Assembly: GCF_013618475.1 (NCBI RefSeq)
Contig: NZ_JABJVN010000010.1
Location: forward strand, 1-64,000
DNA length: 64,000 bases
DNA from: Saccharibacillus deserti
GTDB taxonomy: Bacteria; Bacillota; Bacilli; Paenibacillales; Paenibacillaceae
Direction of reading: 5' to 3'
Part shown: positions 23,312 to 32,471 of the stretch, one piece after another
Position numbering within the stretch: the first letter of the stretch is position 1
Layout of the letters: each line of letters starts with the position of its first letter
Made by a program: the position numbers and the translations under genes
Notes under the pieces: generated by a model
What the model was told of the DNA's origin: nothing
The model's database searches: none
The model's input: the letters and a program-made list of their open reading frames with translations, nothing else

Positions 23312-26167
23312 TTACGAAGCTTTGTTTTGCTGCTGCTTAAGCGTGTCGACTTTCACTCGAAGAACCGAAGTGTCCGTCTCGCCCGCTGCATTTTTCAGCA
23401 CGGCTTTGTACGCGTAGATGCCCGGTTCTTTGCCGGTCATATCCGTTACGGCGCTCTGAGGACCCGCATTCCCAGCTGTCAGGGTCTGTGTGTCGATCAG
23501 CTTGCCGTTTTCGTACAATTCGTACTGCGAAGCATTGGTGCCCCACCACAGGTTCATCGTCACTTTGTAATTTCCGTCGCCGTCCCAGTTGTCGCTCGAC
23601 AGCACAGCTTCGCCCGGCGAAGCATCGGTGACTTTGACTTTGAGCTGTTCGCTTTTCGAAGTGCCAAAGCGGTTGGTGAGTTCGATAACATAGTTGTACG
23701 TTCCGTTCGTTTTGCCGACAACCGGTACGCTCAGCTGCTGGGCGTTCGGGGAAGCGTCTTTGAGAGGTCCTTCCGCAATCACTACGCCTTCTTCATACAA
23801 TTTGTACGAAGTCGCGTTGTTGCCCCACCAGAGATTCATGTTCACGTTGTAGCTTCCGTCCCGCAGGCCGTTGTCCCGACCGTTATCGTCCGTCAGAACC
23901 GGCTTGGCCGGAGCGGCCGTTGCCGGGCCGTCGGATGGCTGTTCAACCGGAGGCTCTTCCACCGGCGGTTCTTCAACCGGAGGTTCCACTACGACAACAG
24001 CTTTCAAGATATCCGAAGCGCCGCGCGGTTTCAGTTGGAACACCCCGCGGAAGATCGCGGATACGCCCGTCACATCCAGCTTGTCGCCTTCGGCGTAAGC
24101 GAATTGATCCTGCGTCAGGCCTGTACGGCCGTCGACGCGAACACGCGTCGTTCCGGCATCCGATACCGCGTCGAATTCAAATGTGCCTGCCGGGGTAGCC
24201 GCAGCCAGATTCGCTACCGTTACGTTTTTCAGTTGGATCAGCTGACCCTGGTTGGCATCCGTTACGGCAGCGGCCGCAGCCGGAGCCGGAAGATCGGCCG
24301 TTCCGGTCTTCTCGATCTTGACCGGTGTTGTCAATTCAAGCTCCGTATTGTACAGCGCCAGCGGCGCAGTCACGCGGATCTTGTCTCCTTGATGAAATCC
24401 GCTCTCGCTCTGGTAGACATAAATGCCGCCCGTGGCATCCTGCAGATAGAAAGCCTGGCCGCCGAAAGCGCCCGGCTCCGTCGTCGCTACGCCTTCCAGC
24501 GTGACAACCGTACCTTCGGCCTGTGTGCGGGCCGAAGCGATCGTGCTCAGTTCGGGAATCTGGCTGCCCGGCTGTTCGATCGAAGGAAGAGGCTGGGCCG
24601 GCACGTTCGCAAGCGTCACGCTCTTCGTGATCAGGTTCGTGCCGTTCTGGCGCAGACGCAGGCTGGCCGCGCCCGATGTGCCGGGCTTGATGCGTACGCC
24701 CAGATCGCGGTAAGCGGTGCCCGTGGCATCCGCCGTTACGCTGAACGCCTGGCTGTAGCCGTACGAAGCCGGCCAAGTGCCGTCCGGATTCTGGATCATG
24801 GCTACCTGGGTACCGCCCGTCACGTAGATACCGGCGCTGTAGCCGGATACCGTGGAGTTCGGCGCCAGGTTGCCGATCTTGACGCGCACCTGGAATTCCT
24901 GCGCGTTAGGCAGCTGATCCTGATGGATCAGGCTGTAGTCCGGTTGGGTAACCGTGACGGACGATCCGTACGAACCCGGCTTGAACGTTGTCGGATCCCA
25001 CCATTTGTAGCCGGCCGCCGGAGCGGACCAAGGTTCCGCCTGCGGCTCGGTCGAAGCTGCGGGAGCTTCAAACGGCAGCAGTGCCGTAGGCTGGTCGAGC
25101 GTCAGGCCGTCGACTTGATCGAAGCCCGTGTAGTTCTCCTGCTCCGCCAACCAATCGATCGTATTGAGCAGCAGTTTGGCGTCGTCGACTTCTTTGAAGC
25201 CGTCGTACGTCGTTTTCTTGCTGCCGGTTTCTTCGCGCAGGTATTTCGGCGTAACGTCTTCGACCGGTGAAGAATCGCCGATGAATGCCGCTTTGCCGAG
25301 TCCTACTTTGGAGACGGCCACATAAGGGCCTTCTTCGATACCGCCGCCGTTGTAGACGCCTTGATCGACCGCATTGCCCCATGCCGCATTCGTTTTCGGC
25401 AGATAGACGATGCCTTTGGCTTTGGTCGGGTCCATGATCGCAAGCGTCGATCCCGCGTGCATCGCTACGCCTTTGACGCCTTCGGTGATTCCGAAAGCCT
25501 GGTCGGCAGCCACGACGTTGTTCGCCGTGATATCGCCCAGCGCGTTATAACGGAAGCGTACGCCGAAGTTTTCGCCGAGCCAGTCGGAACTTTCGACGCC
25601 CTGCATCGCCGCCGAATTCCGCTCTTCCGTGCTCATGCCTTTGGCCGGATCTTCCCAGGCGCCGCGGCGGTAGCCGTTGATCGATTCGGAACCGTCCCAG
25701 CGGTTCTTGTTGCGGTCGGCGTTGTAATGGTCGCCGACGAAAAAGATGCTGCCGCCCTGCTGAACATACTGCAGCATGGCCGCCTGCTCGCTTGCCTTGA
25801 ACGGAATATTCGGCTCCGATACCACGAAGACGTCATAATCCGCCAGGTCGGCGTATGTAATCGGCGTTGTTTTGCGCAGTTCCTTGACGTCGTAGCCGTC
25901 GCCCGCGATTCCGTTGCCGAAATCGGAGAAACCGCCGTCGATCACCCAGTCCGCCGCACCGGCCGTCTGACCGTGCGTGTTATCGAACAGAACTTTTTTG
26001 CCCGCGTTCTCGTTCACGACTTTTGCCGCAATGTACGGCGCCGGATCGACAGCCGATTCGGCCGATACCGGAACGGAACTCAGCAGTCCCATCTCTACGG
26101 ATGCGACAACGGACAGCGCAAGCGCAGCCTTGATTCCTTTAGATTTCAACAGCGAAAACTTTCCCAC
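23312..26167 (-). CDS. Large secreted multidomain protein (GATase-like, OB-fold, chitinase-type repeats)
   Basis: A 951-residue exported protein with an N-terminal signal peptide (residues about 1-36, AxA-type end at VSAES). Residues about 45-345 resemble a DUF4350/GATase-like fold (VLFDNTHGQ, YVQQGGSIFFVGDHYN). A middle beta-rich region (about 380-520) precedes an OB-fold nucleic-acid-binding-like domain around 540-730 (TVVTLEGVATTEPGAFGG, FYLQDATGGIYVYQSE). A linker of repeated EEPPV units leads to two tandem repeats containing MNLWWGNNATSYKLYE and MNLWWGTNASQYELYE, seen in Paenibacillus/Bacillus chitinases. No catalytic nuclease motif is obvious. It may bind extracellular DNA or polysaccharide; the function is inferred from domains only. 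Confidence 0.75.
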   Translation of the reverse strand: MGKFSLLKSKGIKAALALSVVASVEMGLLSSVPVSAESAVDPAPYIAAKVVNENAGKKVLFDNTHGQTAGAADWVIDGGFSDFGNGIAGDGYDVKELRKTTPITYADLADYDVFVVSEPNIPFKASEQAAMLQYVQQGGSIFFVGDHYNADRNKNRWDGSESINGYRRGAWEDPAKGMSTEERNSAAMQGVESSDWLGENFGVRFRYNALGDITANNVVAADQAFGITEGVKGVAMHAGSTLAIMDPTKAKGIVYLPKTNAAWGNAVDQGVYNGGGIEEGPYVAVSKVGLGKAAFIGDSSPVEDVTPKYLREETGSKKTTYDGFKEVDDAKLLLNTIDWLAEQENYTGFDQVDGLTLDQPTALLPFEAPAASTEPQAEPWSAPAAGYKWWDPTTFKPGSYGSSVTVTQPDYSLIHQDQLPNAQEFQVRVKIGNLAPNSTVSGYSAGIYVTGGTQVAMIQNPDGTWPASYGYSQAFSVTADATGTAYRDLGVRIKPGTSGAASLRLRQNGTNLITKSVTLANVPAQPLPSIEQPGSQIPELSTIASARTQAEGTVVTLEGVATTEPGAFGGQAFYLQDATGGIYVYQSESGFHQGDKIRVTAPLALYNTELELTTPVKIEKTGTADLPAPAAAAAVTDANQGQLIQLKNVTVANLAAATPAGTFEFDAVSDAGTTRVRVDGRTGLTQDQFAYAEGDKLDVTGVSAIFRGVFQLKPRGASDILKAVVVVEPPVEEPPVEEPPVEQPSDGPATAAPAKPVLTDDNGRDNGLRDGSYNVNMNLWWGNNATSYKLYEEGVVIAEGPLKDASPNAQQLSVPVVGKTNGTYNYVIELTNRFGTSKSEQLKVKVTDASPGEAVLSSDNWDGDGNYKVTMNLWWGTNASQYELYENGKLIDTQTLTAGNAGPQSAVTDMTGKEPGIYAYKAVLKNAAGETDTSVLRVKVDTLKQQQNKAS

Positions 26168-26354
26168 TTAACCGCCTCCTGTGTGGATCTGTGTTTGAGA
26201 ACATTTTTCGGAACGGTTTGTTTTTGGTATCAAACCGCTCGATTCCCATTCTAGCACGGGTCCAAACAAGAAAGTTCACGATTCCGTAAAAATTATGAGA
26301 AAAATTGTAAACGCTTCGTAAAACCCTGTTCCGACGATTTTTCGGACGTTCGCA

Positions 26355-27377
26355 TTAAACGATAACCAGTTCCGGCTCGGGCACGAAACCGAACTCGGCT
26401 TCGACTTTTTCCTGGACCAGCTGCACCAGATCGGTTACGTCGACCGCTTTGGCTCCTCCGCGGTTCTGAATAATGTTGCCGTGGTGCTCGGAGATCATCG
26501 CTCCCCCGCGAATCGTGCCCCGCAGACCGATCCGGTCGACCAGCTTGCCCATCGGCTCTCCGATCGTGTAATTGTTTTTGAACACCGAACCGCACGACGG
26601 ATAATCGAAATGCTTTTTGCCTCCGCGGTCCTCGATCACGTCCAGCAGCTCCTGACGCACCTGGAAGCCCATTCGGGCCGCGGCGTTCAGCTCGTTCGTA
26701 TAATGGCGGAAATAATCCGGCAGCACCGAAGTCGACAGATTTTTCGCTTTGATCTTGTCGAACAGTTCCTGCGTCTGCTCCGGCGTCAGCTTGGGATCGA
26801 CCGGCAGTTTGAGATCCGCGCCGACGACGATCCAAGGTTTGCGCATAAAGACGGACTTTTTGTAGCCGTATTCGCAGCCGCCGAGCGGAACGGAGATAAT
26901 GCCTTGTTCCGGATGTTCCTTGTCGATCACGTAGGCGGTTTCCAGCACGTCGCTGACCTGGTGGCTGAAATATTTCGCATTCATGTAGACGCCCGCCCCA
27001 AGCGTACCCGGCAGCAGGAACATGAAGTCGAACGAAGAAATCCCCGTATACAGGCCGAACAGTGCCAGCAGCGTCATCGGGGTACCGGCGGAAACGAACA
27101 GGCGTCCCGGCAGCAGCTTGAATTCGATATGTTCCTTAAGCGAGAAAAACAGCGTGTCGTCGTCGGGACGGTCCGGGAACAGCGTGTTGGAACCCATGCC
27201 GAACAAAAACGGATTCAGTCCGCGCGTTTTCGCTCCTTCGAGCATGGTCGAGACTTCTTCGATCGTATGCGGAAGCGCCAGGTGACGGGCTTCTCCCCCG
27301 ATTTCATACGTCGAATATACGGACAGGTCCGCGCCGGTGCGGCACAATCGGTCGAACAGTTGATTTTGCGAAGTCAT
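26355..27377 (-). CDS. murB: UDP-N-acetylenolpyruvoylglucosamine reductase
   Basis: A 340-residue flavoenzyme of peptidoglycan precursor synthesis. It reduces UDP-GlcNAc-enolpyruvate to UDP-MurNAc with NADPH. The FAD domain appears as YSTYEIGGEARHLALP and LFGMGSNTLFPD, and the C-terminal MurB domain as YPSCGSVFKNNYTIGEPMG and GAMISEHHGNIIQNRGGA. The start at 27377 (MTSQNQLFDR) has GAGGAG upstream; the extra N-terminal 26 residues of the longer frame are not family-like. It stands alone rather than in a division/cell-wall cluster, so a second copy elsewhere is possible. The glycine-rich core is slightly unusual (SCGSVFKN where AGSFFKN is common). Confidence 0.88.
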   Translation of the reverse strand: MTSQNQLFDRLCRTGADLSVYSTYEIGGEARHLALPHTIEEVSTMLEGAKTRGLNPFLFGMGSNTLFPDRPDDDTLFFSLKEHIEFKLLPGRLFVSAGTPMTLLALFGLYTGISSFDFMFLLPGTLGAGVYMNAKYFSHQVSDVLETAYVIDKEHPEQGIISVPLGGCEYGYKKSVFMRKPWIVVGADLKLPVDPKLTPEQTQELFDKIKAKNLSTSVLPDYFRHYTNELNAAARMGFQVRQELLDVIEDRGGKKHFDYPSCGSVFKNNYTIGEPMGKLVDRIGLRGTIRGGAMISEHHGNIIQNRGGAKAVDVTDLVQLVQEKVEAEFGFVPEPELVIV

Positions 27378-27552
27378 ATTGCTTAACTCTCCTCTTTGCG
27401 TTCTTCTTTGAATGGAGCTTATATGAAATTCCCGCAGCAAATCGTGGGGAATCAATTGACGAATGCCGATAAAACGTCTAGAATTTTAAGTTGCACGCAA
27501 GCATCCTACAGGAAGCGGCGGCAAAAATCAATGAAATCCCGGGTGATAATAA

Positions 27553-28434
27553 ATGGAAAACCAAACTTACCGCATTTTGCTTTTTTATAAATTCGTGCAG
27601 ATCGACGATCCTCAGGAGTTTGCGGCCGAGCATCTTCAGTACTGCAAAGACCTCGGCGTCAAAGGTCGCATCCTGATCGCCGGCGAAGGCATCAACGGCA
27701 CGCTGTCCGGCACGTACGAGCAGACCGAGCAGTACATGAAAGACCTGCTGGCCGACGAGCGGTTCGCGGATACCGTATTCAAGATCGACGCTTCGGAAGG
27801 CCATGCGTTCAAGAAACTGTTCGTGCGCCACAAAGAAGAACTGGTCACTTTCCGCTATGAAAAAGAACTGGATCCGAACGTGGTCTCCGGCAAGCGCCTG
27901 TCTCCGAAAGAGTTCCATGAACAGCTGCAGCGCGAAGATGTCATCGTACTGGACGGACGTACCGATTACGAATACGACCTGGGCCATTTCCGGGGAGCGA
28001 TCCGTCCCGATATCGATTCGTTCCGCGAATTCCCGGAATGGATACGCGAGAATCTGTCCGAACACAAGGACAAAACGATCCTGACCTACTGCACGGGCGG
28101 AATCCGCTGCGAAAAACTGACCGGCTTCATGCTTGAAGAAGGATTCGCGGATGTGGCGCAGCTCGAAGGCGGCATCGTGACCTACGGCAAAGACGAAGAA
28201 GTCCGCGGCGATCTGTTCGACGGCAAATGTTATGTATTCGACGAACGGATCTCGGTTCCGATCAACCAGGTGGAACCGAGCGTCGTCGGAAAATGCTACC
28301 ACTGCGACGAGCCGACCGACGTATACGTCAACTGCCCGGTATGCAATCTGCAGCACTTGGTCTGCGAGTCGTGCGCGGACGAACACAGCCACTACTGCTC
28401 GGACGAGTGCAAAGAGTCCGTAGCGGCCGTATAA
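27553..28434 (+). CDS. trhO: tRNA uridine hydroxylase, rhodanese family
   Basis: A 293-residue protein of the TrhO/YceA/YbfQ family. It helps hydroxylate wobble uridine in tRNA on the way to 5-(carboxy)methoxyuridine. The N-terminal acylphosphatase-like domain shows [16 protein letters not shown]. The rhodanese domain starts near residue 120 and has the active cysteine in [15 protein letters not shown]. The C-terminus carries a cysteine-rich zinc-type segment ([14 protein letters not shown] then [11 protein letters not shown] and HYCSDEC). The ATG at 27553 follows a GGTGAT site. It is convergent with nothing and ends in its own terminator. Confidence 0.92.
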   Translation: MENQTYRILLFYKFVQIDDPQEFAAEHLQYCKDLGVKGRILIAGEGINGTLSGTYEQTEQYMKDLLADERFADTVFKIDASEGHAFKKLFVRHKEELVTFRYEKELDPNVVSGKRLSPKEFHEQLQREDVIVLDGRTDYEYDLGHFRGAIRPDIDSFREFPEWIRENLSEHKDKTILTYCTGGIRCEKLTGFMLEEGFADVAQLEGGIVTYGKDEEVRGDLFDGKCYVFDERISVPINQVEPSVVGKCYHCDEPTDVYVNCPVCNLQHLVCESCADEHSHYCSDECKESVAAV

Positions 28435-28477
28435 AGTCCCCAAGCGGTACGAAAATACCGCAGTACGGCGAAATCAT

Positions 28478-28519
28478 GAAAAAAGGCTCTATCCGAGAAT
28501 CTCGGGCAGAGCTTTTTTT
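28478..28519 (+). terminator. Terminator of trhO
   Basis: AAAAAAGGCTCT and AGAGCTTTTTT pair around an inner CGAGA/TCGG stem with a strong U-run, 45 bp after the stop. Confidence 0.85.
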
Positions 28520-28575
28520 ATTTCGGTCAGACCTGTTCTTCCGCGGTGCAGGGCGTCTGCGGGACGAATCGATCG

Positions 28576-28827
28576 TCAATCGCGCGGATAGTTCACGGCC
28601 ATAATGTCCATAAAAGGAACCTTGCGCGTTTCTTCCCCTTGTTCGACGTGCACTCTTCCGGTTCTCGAATCGAGCTTGACGATCATGCCCCGAACCACTT
28701 CCGTTACTCCCCAGACCGTCAATTCCACAACGGATTTCTCCTGGTAGGCCTCAGTCAATTGATTCCCTATTTCTTCCAGAACAAACTCGTCGCGGGTCGG
28801 CCGTTTTGCTACTTTTCCTTTTGCCAA
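28576..28827 (-). CDS. Small YolD-like family protein
   Basis: An 83-residue protein starting at a TTG (28827) with AAGGAGG 7 bases upstream, giving an AKGKVAKRPTRDEFVLEE start. The C-terminal half is a small beta-rich domain (SVVELTVWGVTEVVRGMIVKL, split by a turn) ending in RKVPFMDIMAVNYPRD. This ending and overall plan resemble YolD-like proteins, which in Bacillus often pair with Y-family DNA polymerases of the UvrX type. No such polymerase is adjacent here, so the role is open. The longer open frame upstream runs through a terminator and is rejected. Confidence 0.6.
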   Translation of the reverse strand: MAKGKVAKRPTRDEFVLEEIGNQLTEAYQEKSVVELTVWGVTEVVRGMIVKLDSRTGRVHVEQGEETRKVPFMDIMAVNYPRD

Positions 28828-28975
28828 ACCGCTTCCTCCTTGCGTTACGCGTGATTTGTTAATTATAACATTTTTATTTGTCAAAATCGCGTCAAAAAAC
28901 GAAATTGATTGAAGAATTTGCGTACATATGTTCTTAATCGGAATTCCGGTCCGGAAAGTTAACCCGGTTCGGAAA

Positions 28976-29019
28976 CAAAAAAAGCCCCTGCCCCGATGAA
29001 ATCGGGGCAGGGGCTTTTG
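28976..29019. terminator. Bidirectional terminator
   Basis: AAAAGCCCCTGCCCCGAT and ATCGGGGCAGGGGCTTTT form an 18 bp stem with a 3-base loop. On the minus strand it closes the luciferase-like gene, 22 bp after its stop. Confidence 0.9.
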
Positions 29020-29040
29020 CGCATGCGTCAAACCCTCCTT

Positions 29041-30093
29041 TTACAGAGCCGCTTTGCGCGAAGCCAGAGCAATGTCGGCCAGCATTTCGTACGAGTGCAG
29101 ACGCTCCGCATGATCGTAGATTCCGCTGGTGACGATCAGCTCGTCGGCCTGCGTTCTTGCCATCAGCTCGCGCAGGCGGCGTTCGACCGTCTCGCGGTCG
29201 CCCACGATCGAAGATTCCATCCGTTTGCGTACGGCCGACAGTTCGAGAGGATCGAGCTGCGACGACAGATCTGCGGGAGGCTGGATCTTGCCGGGACGGC
29301 CGCGGGTCAGCGCCACAACCTGCTGCTGCATCGTCGTCGCGAGGAATTCCGCTCTCTCCTGCGTATCCGCGGCGATCACCGATACGCCCAGCATGAGATA
29401 CGGTTTGTCCAGCGTATCGGAAGGGCGGAAAGTACTCCGGTAGACTTCGATCGCCCGATCGAGATAATCCGGCGAGAAATGACCGGCGAACGAGAAAGGC
29501 AGTCCCTGGTAAGCGGCCAGACGCGCGCTGAAATCGCTGGAGCCCAGCAGCCAAACCGGAACGTTCAGTCCTTCGCCCGGCACGGCGCGGACCGGCGCGT
29601 GGTAAGACGTCTTGGAAGCGTCGAAAAAGCCGCGCAGTTCTTCGAGCAGCTGCGGGAAATCTTCCCCGCTGTTGATATCGCGCCGAAGGGCGAGCGACGC
29701 ACGCCGATCGCTGCCGGGCGCGCGGCCAAGACCCAGGTCGATCCGGCCGGGATACATCGATTCCAGGGTGCCGAACTGCTCCGCGATAACGAGCGGCGCA
29801 TGATTGGGCAGCATGATGCCGCCTGCGCCGACGCGGATTCTCGACGTACCGGCGGCCAGATAGCCGATCACGACCGAAGTGGCCGAGCTTGCGACCCCGG
29901 GCATATTGTGATGTTCCGCGACCCAATAGCGGTTGTAGCCCCATTTCTCGGCATGCCTTGCCAGATCCAGACTGTCCCGAAAAGCATCGGCTGCCGTTTT
30001 TCCTTCAATAATCTGGGACAGGTCGAGCACGGAAACCGGGATTTCCCCAAGTTTGTTCGTCTTCTGTCCGTCGGTCGGTTGGGATTGACTCAT
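29041..30093 (-). CDS. Luciferase-like (LLM class) flavin-dependent monooxygenase
   Basis: A 350-residue TIM-barrel flavoprotein of the LLM class, group resembling B. subtilis YhbW/YceB. Family marks are [39 protein letters not shown] and the [13 protein letters not shown] segment. Reduced flavin supplied by a partner reductase is used to oxidise a substrate that the sequence does not reveal. There is no reductase next door. The ATG at 30093 has AGGAG upstream, and the gene stands as a single unit between a terminator and an acyltransferase gene on the same strand 69 bp upstream. Confidence 0.85.
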   Translation of the reverse strand: MSQSQPTDGQKTNKLGEIPVSVLDLSQIIEGKTAADAFRDSLDLARHAEKWGYNRYWVAEHHNMPGVASSATSVVIGYLAAGTSRIRVGAGGIMLPNHAPLVIAEQFGTLESMYPGRIDLGLGRAPGSDRRASLALRRDINSGEDFPQLLEELRGFFDASKTSYHAPVRAVPGEGLNVPVWLLGSSDFSARLAAYQGLPFSFAGHFSPDYLDRAIEVYRSTFRPSDTLDKPYLMLGVSVIAADTQERAEFLATTMQQQVVALTRGRPGKIQPPADLSSQLDPLELSAVRKRMESSIVGDRETVERRLRELMARTQADELIVTSGIYDHAERLHSYEMLADIALASRKAAL

Positions 30094-30162
30094 ATTGATC
30101 TCTCCTTGTTCGAATAAAATGGATACGGTTCGGGTCGGGGCGCCCGGGTCCGTCTTGGACGT

Positions 30163-31182
30163 TCAGCGCCCCGCTTCCGCACCGTTGTCGGAGTTCTGCT
30201 TCTTATACAGCCCGTCCAGCTTCGGTTCGAGCAGCCAGCCGAAGCGTCCGCGAACGAAGTTCGAAGACAAACCGGCAGCCAGCAGGAGTCCCAGCGGGAT
30301 AAGCAGCAGAATCCAGGCGGATTCCCCGTACGCTTCGTAAAATCCTGCCGCGATCATTCCTTTGACCAGGAAGCCGTGCAGCAGATACGCGTACAGCGTG
30401 TTTCGGCCGAGTGCGGACAATCCCCGCAAATTTCGGCCCGGCATCAGAATCATCACCGCTCCCCCGATCAGGACCGCAGCCGCGTAAGCCGCCAGGCGGT
30501 ACAGACCGGCACTCCATTCGGGGTGATCCAGCGCCCGGTACGGCAGACTGCCGTAGAACCATTCCGGACGGAAACGGTCTCCATAGCTTACCATAACGTA
30601 AGCCGCTGCGCAGAGGACCACCGCCGCTGCCCCTTTGACAAGCGGCGTACGCAGCCGGTCAATATCCGCTTTGTCCAGGTAATATCCGGCCAGGAAAAAA
30701 GGGAAAAACACGATCGTCCGCGATATGCTTGCATAATACTGGGCGTCCGCCGCGTAACCGGCCAGAATAGCGATTGCCAGCGAAATCGGCAGAGCCCAGC
30801 GGATCTTGACCGCGTAAGGCAGCAGCATTTTCCAGATAATCATGCTGAAGATAAACCACATCAGCCAATACGGTGTAAAATACGAGAATCGCAGCGTCTG
30901 TGCGCCCATGACGAAATAATCGAACAGCGAATACAGCGTCTCGAAAATCAGATAAGGCACGATCAGAGTGCCCACTACCTTGATCCGGTAATCGCCGCTC
31001 GTGATCTTTTTGCAGAAAAATCCCGAGATCAGAACGAACAGCGGGATATGGAACGAATAGATCCATAGATAAAGCGGACGAAAGGTTTCGCTGCCGCTCA
31101 AAGGTTCGATGAGGTGTCCGATCACAACAAGCGCGATCAGCAGAACTTTCAAGTTGTCGAAATACGCGTCGCGTCTAGCCAT
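30163..31182 (-). CDS. Acyltransferase family 3 membrane protein
   Basis: A 339-residue integral membrane protein with about ten hydrophobic helices. The N-terminus YFDNLKVLLIALVVIGH contains the conserved Arg/His region of acyltransferase-3 proteins, and SFHIPLFVLISGFF follows. The C-terminal pattern LSALGRNTLYAYLLHGFLV is likewise family-typical. Such enzymes O-acetylate cell-surface sugars using acyl-CoA. The target is unknown, and no glycan gene cluster surrounds it. It is probably co-transcribed with the luciferase-like gene 69 bp downstream, although the functions do not suggest a shared pathway. Confidence 0.85.
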   Translation of the reverse strand: MARRDAYFDNLKVLLIALVVIGHLIEPLSGSETFRPLYLWIYSFHIPLFVLISGFFCKKITSGDYRIKVVGTLIVPYLIFETLYSLFDYFVMGAQTLRFSYFTPYWLMWFIFSMIIWKMLLPYAVKIRWALPISLAIAILAGYAADAQYYASISRTIVFFPFFLAGYYLDKADIDRLRTPLVKGAAAVVLCAAAYVMVSYGDRFRPEWFYGSLPYRALDHPEWSAGLYRLAAYAAAVLIGGAVMILMPGRNLRGLSALGRNTLYAYLLHGFLVKGMIAAGFYEAYGESAWILLLIPLGLLLAAGLSSNFVRGRFGWLLEPKLDGLYKKQNSDNGAEAGR

Positions 31183-31387
31183 GCTGCCCCTCCTTTATGA
31201 AGCGTGCTTTTTCCCTATGTCTAACGGTGTACAAGCTTTTCTTGCTTGGGGTCCTTATACCCGCCGTTTTCGGTCATGAACCGTTTCCGGGAAGAAGCCG
31301 TCGTCTGTCGGTCTTTTCGAATCTTCCTTATAATAGGATGTAAAAAAAGCCCAGTCGCGGCAGGCGGCCGGCAAGGAGACGATACGG

Positions 31388-32443
31388 ATGGATAAAAAAC
31401 GCCAACAAAACGAACCGGCAAGTATCGGGCCGGCCGTGCCGGAGCCTATACGCGAACGTGTCCGGAATTGGGCCGGAGCGCTAGGGCTGCTCGAGCCGGA
31501 ACGCGGTTTCGTTTATACCGAAGAGAACGTCCTTTCGGGAAGCGGGAGGGCGGAAACACAGTTCATATGGGCAAAAGAAAACGGGGATCCGGTCTTTTCC
31601 GCCGGTTTCGATGAAGACGGAAGAATGGTCGGCCTTGCGATAGCGCGGGAACACTGGCCGATACCCGAACCGCAACACCTTAACCGTTCGCAAGAAGAGC
31701 AGCAAAAAATCGCCGAAGCTTTCGCAAGGAACGAATATTCGGACTTTCCCGACGGTTTAGGGGGGGCCCTATATCCGGCAAAGAACCGATACTGCGGCGT
31801 TCTTTTATCCGCAGATGACTTACGGTCTGCCGCTGCCGGATTCCGGCTTTTTGATCGAAGTCGGCCCGGGCGGCTTCGTATCTTCCCTCTGCTTTTTCGG
31901 CCGCTGCCCGGAACCTTCTCCGCCTGCCCTGCTGCGTACGCCTGACGAAGTTCTCCAAGAATTTGGCAGTGGGCTGGAGCTGACTCTGGGCATCCATTTT
32001 TTGCACAAACAGACTTTTGCGGAAGGCGATGACCGGCTGCATCTGGTTTATAGGGCGGAACCCTATCCTTCGCTGCGTTCCGCCGAATACGGAATCGAAC
32101 CTTCCGGCCGCCGCCCTTTCTCCCCATCTCCGCCTTCGGTCCATCCTGCGTCCGAACCGACCGGCTTCGAAAATGCTCTGGCCTTTGCGCACTGGCACGA
32201 TCCCGACTTTGCGCCTTTTACGCCGTATGCGCGAAGCCCGTATGGACGACGGAGCGAAATCCGACCGGCTCGGGCCGCGTCCATGTCCTGCGTTATCGGC
32301 TGGAAGATCGGAACACCGGCCGGCTCGTTCTCGGCATCGACGCTTCGACCGGCCGGATCTTGACCAGCGGCTTTTTTCCGGGACCGCCGTTCTTTTTAAA
32401 AAAAAGCAAAACCTTTTTCCGCTGCCCGCTGTCCAATCCGTGA
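31388..32443 (+). pseudogene. Frameshifted paralogue of the sigma-factor C-terminal extension
   Basis: A good start (AAGGAG, then ATG at 31388) leads into a frame with FIWAKENGDPVFSAGF, similar to FIWAKPGTDTGLSVTL in the next gene. At a run of seven G (31760-31766) the homology moves one frame over. Removing one G joins it to YIRQRTDTAAFFYPQMTYG and LPLPDSGFLIEVGPGG, matching GHGLPLPRSGYWIDL, and on to KQTFAEGDDRLHLVYRAEPY. A second shift near 32210-32235 is needed to enter the last frame (RNTGRLVLGIDASTGRI), which stops at 32443. The gene is thus broken at least twice, unless the G-run is a sequencing error or a phase-variable site. It ends 28 bp before the intact paralogue. Confidence 0.75.
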
Positions 32444-32471
32444 ATGCTGCTTCAACAAGGAGTGAAAACTA

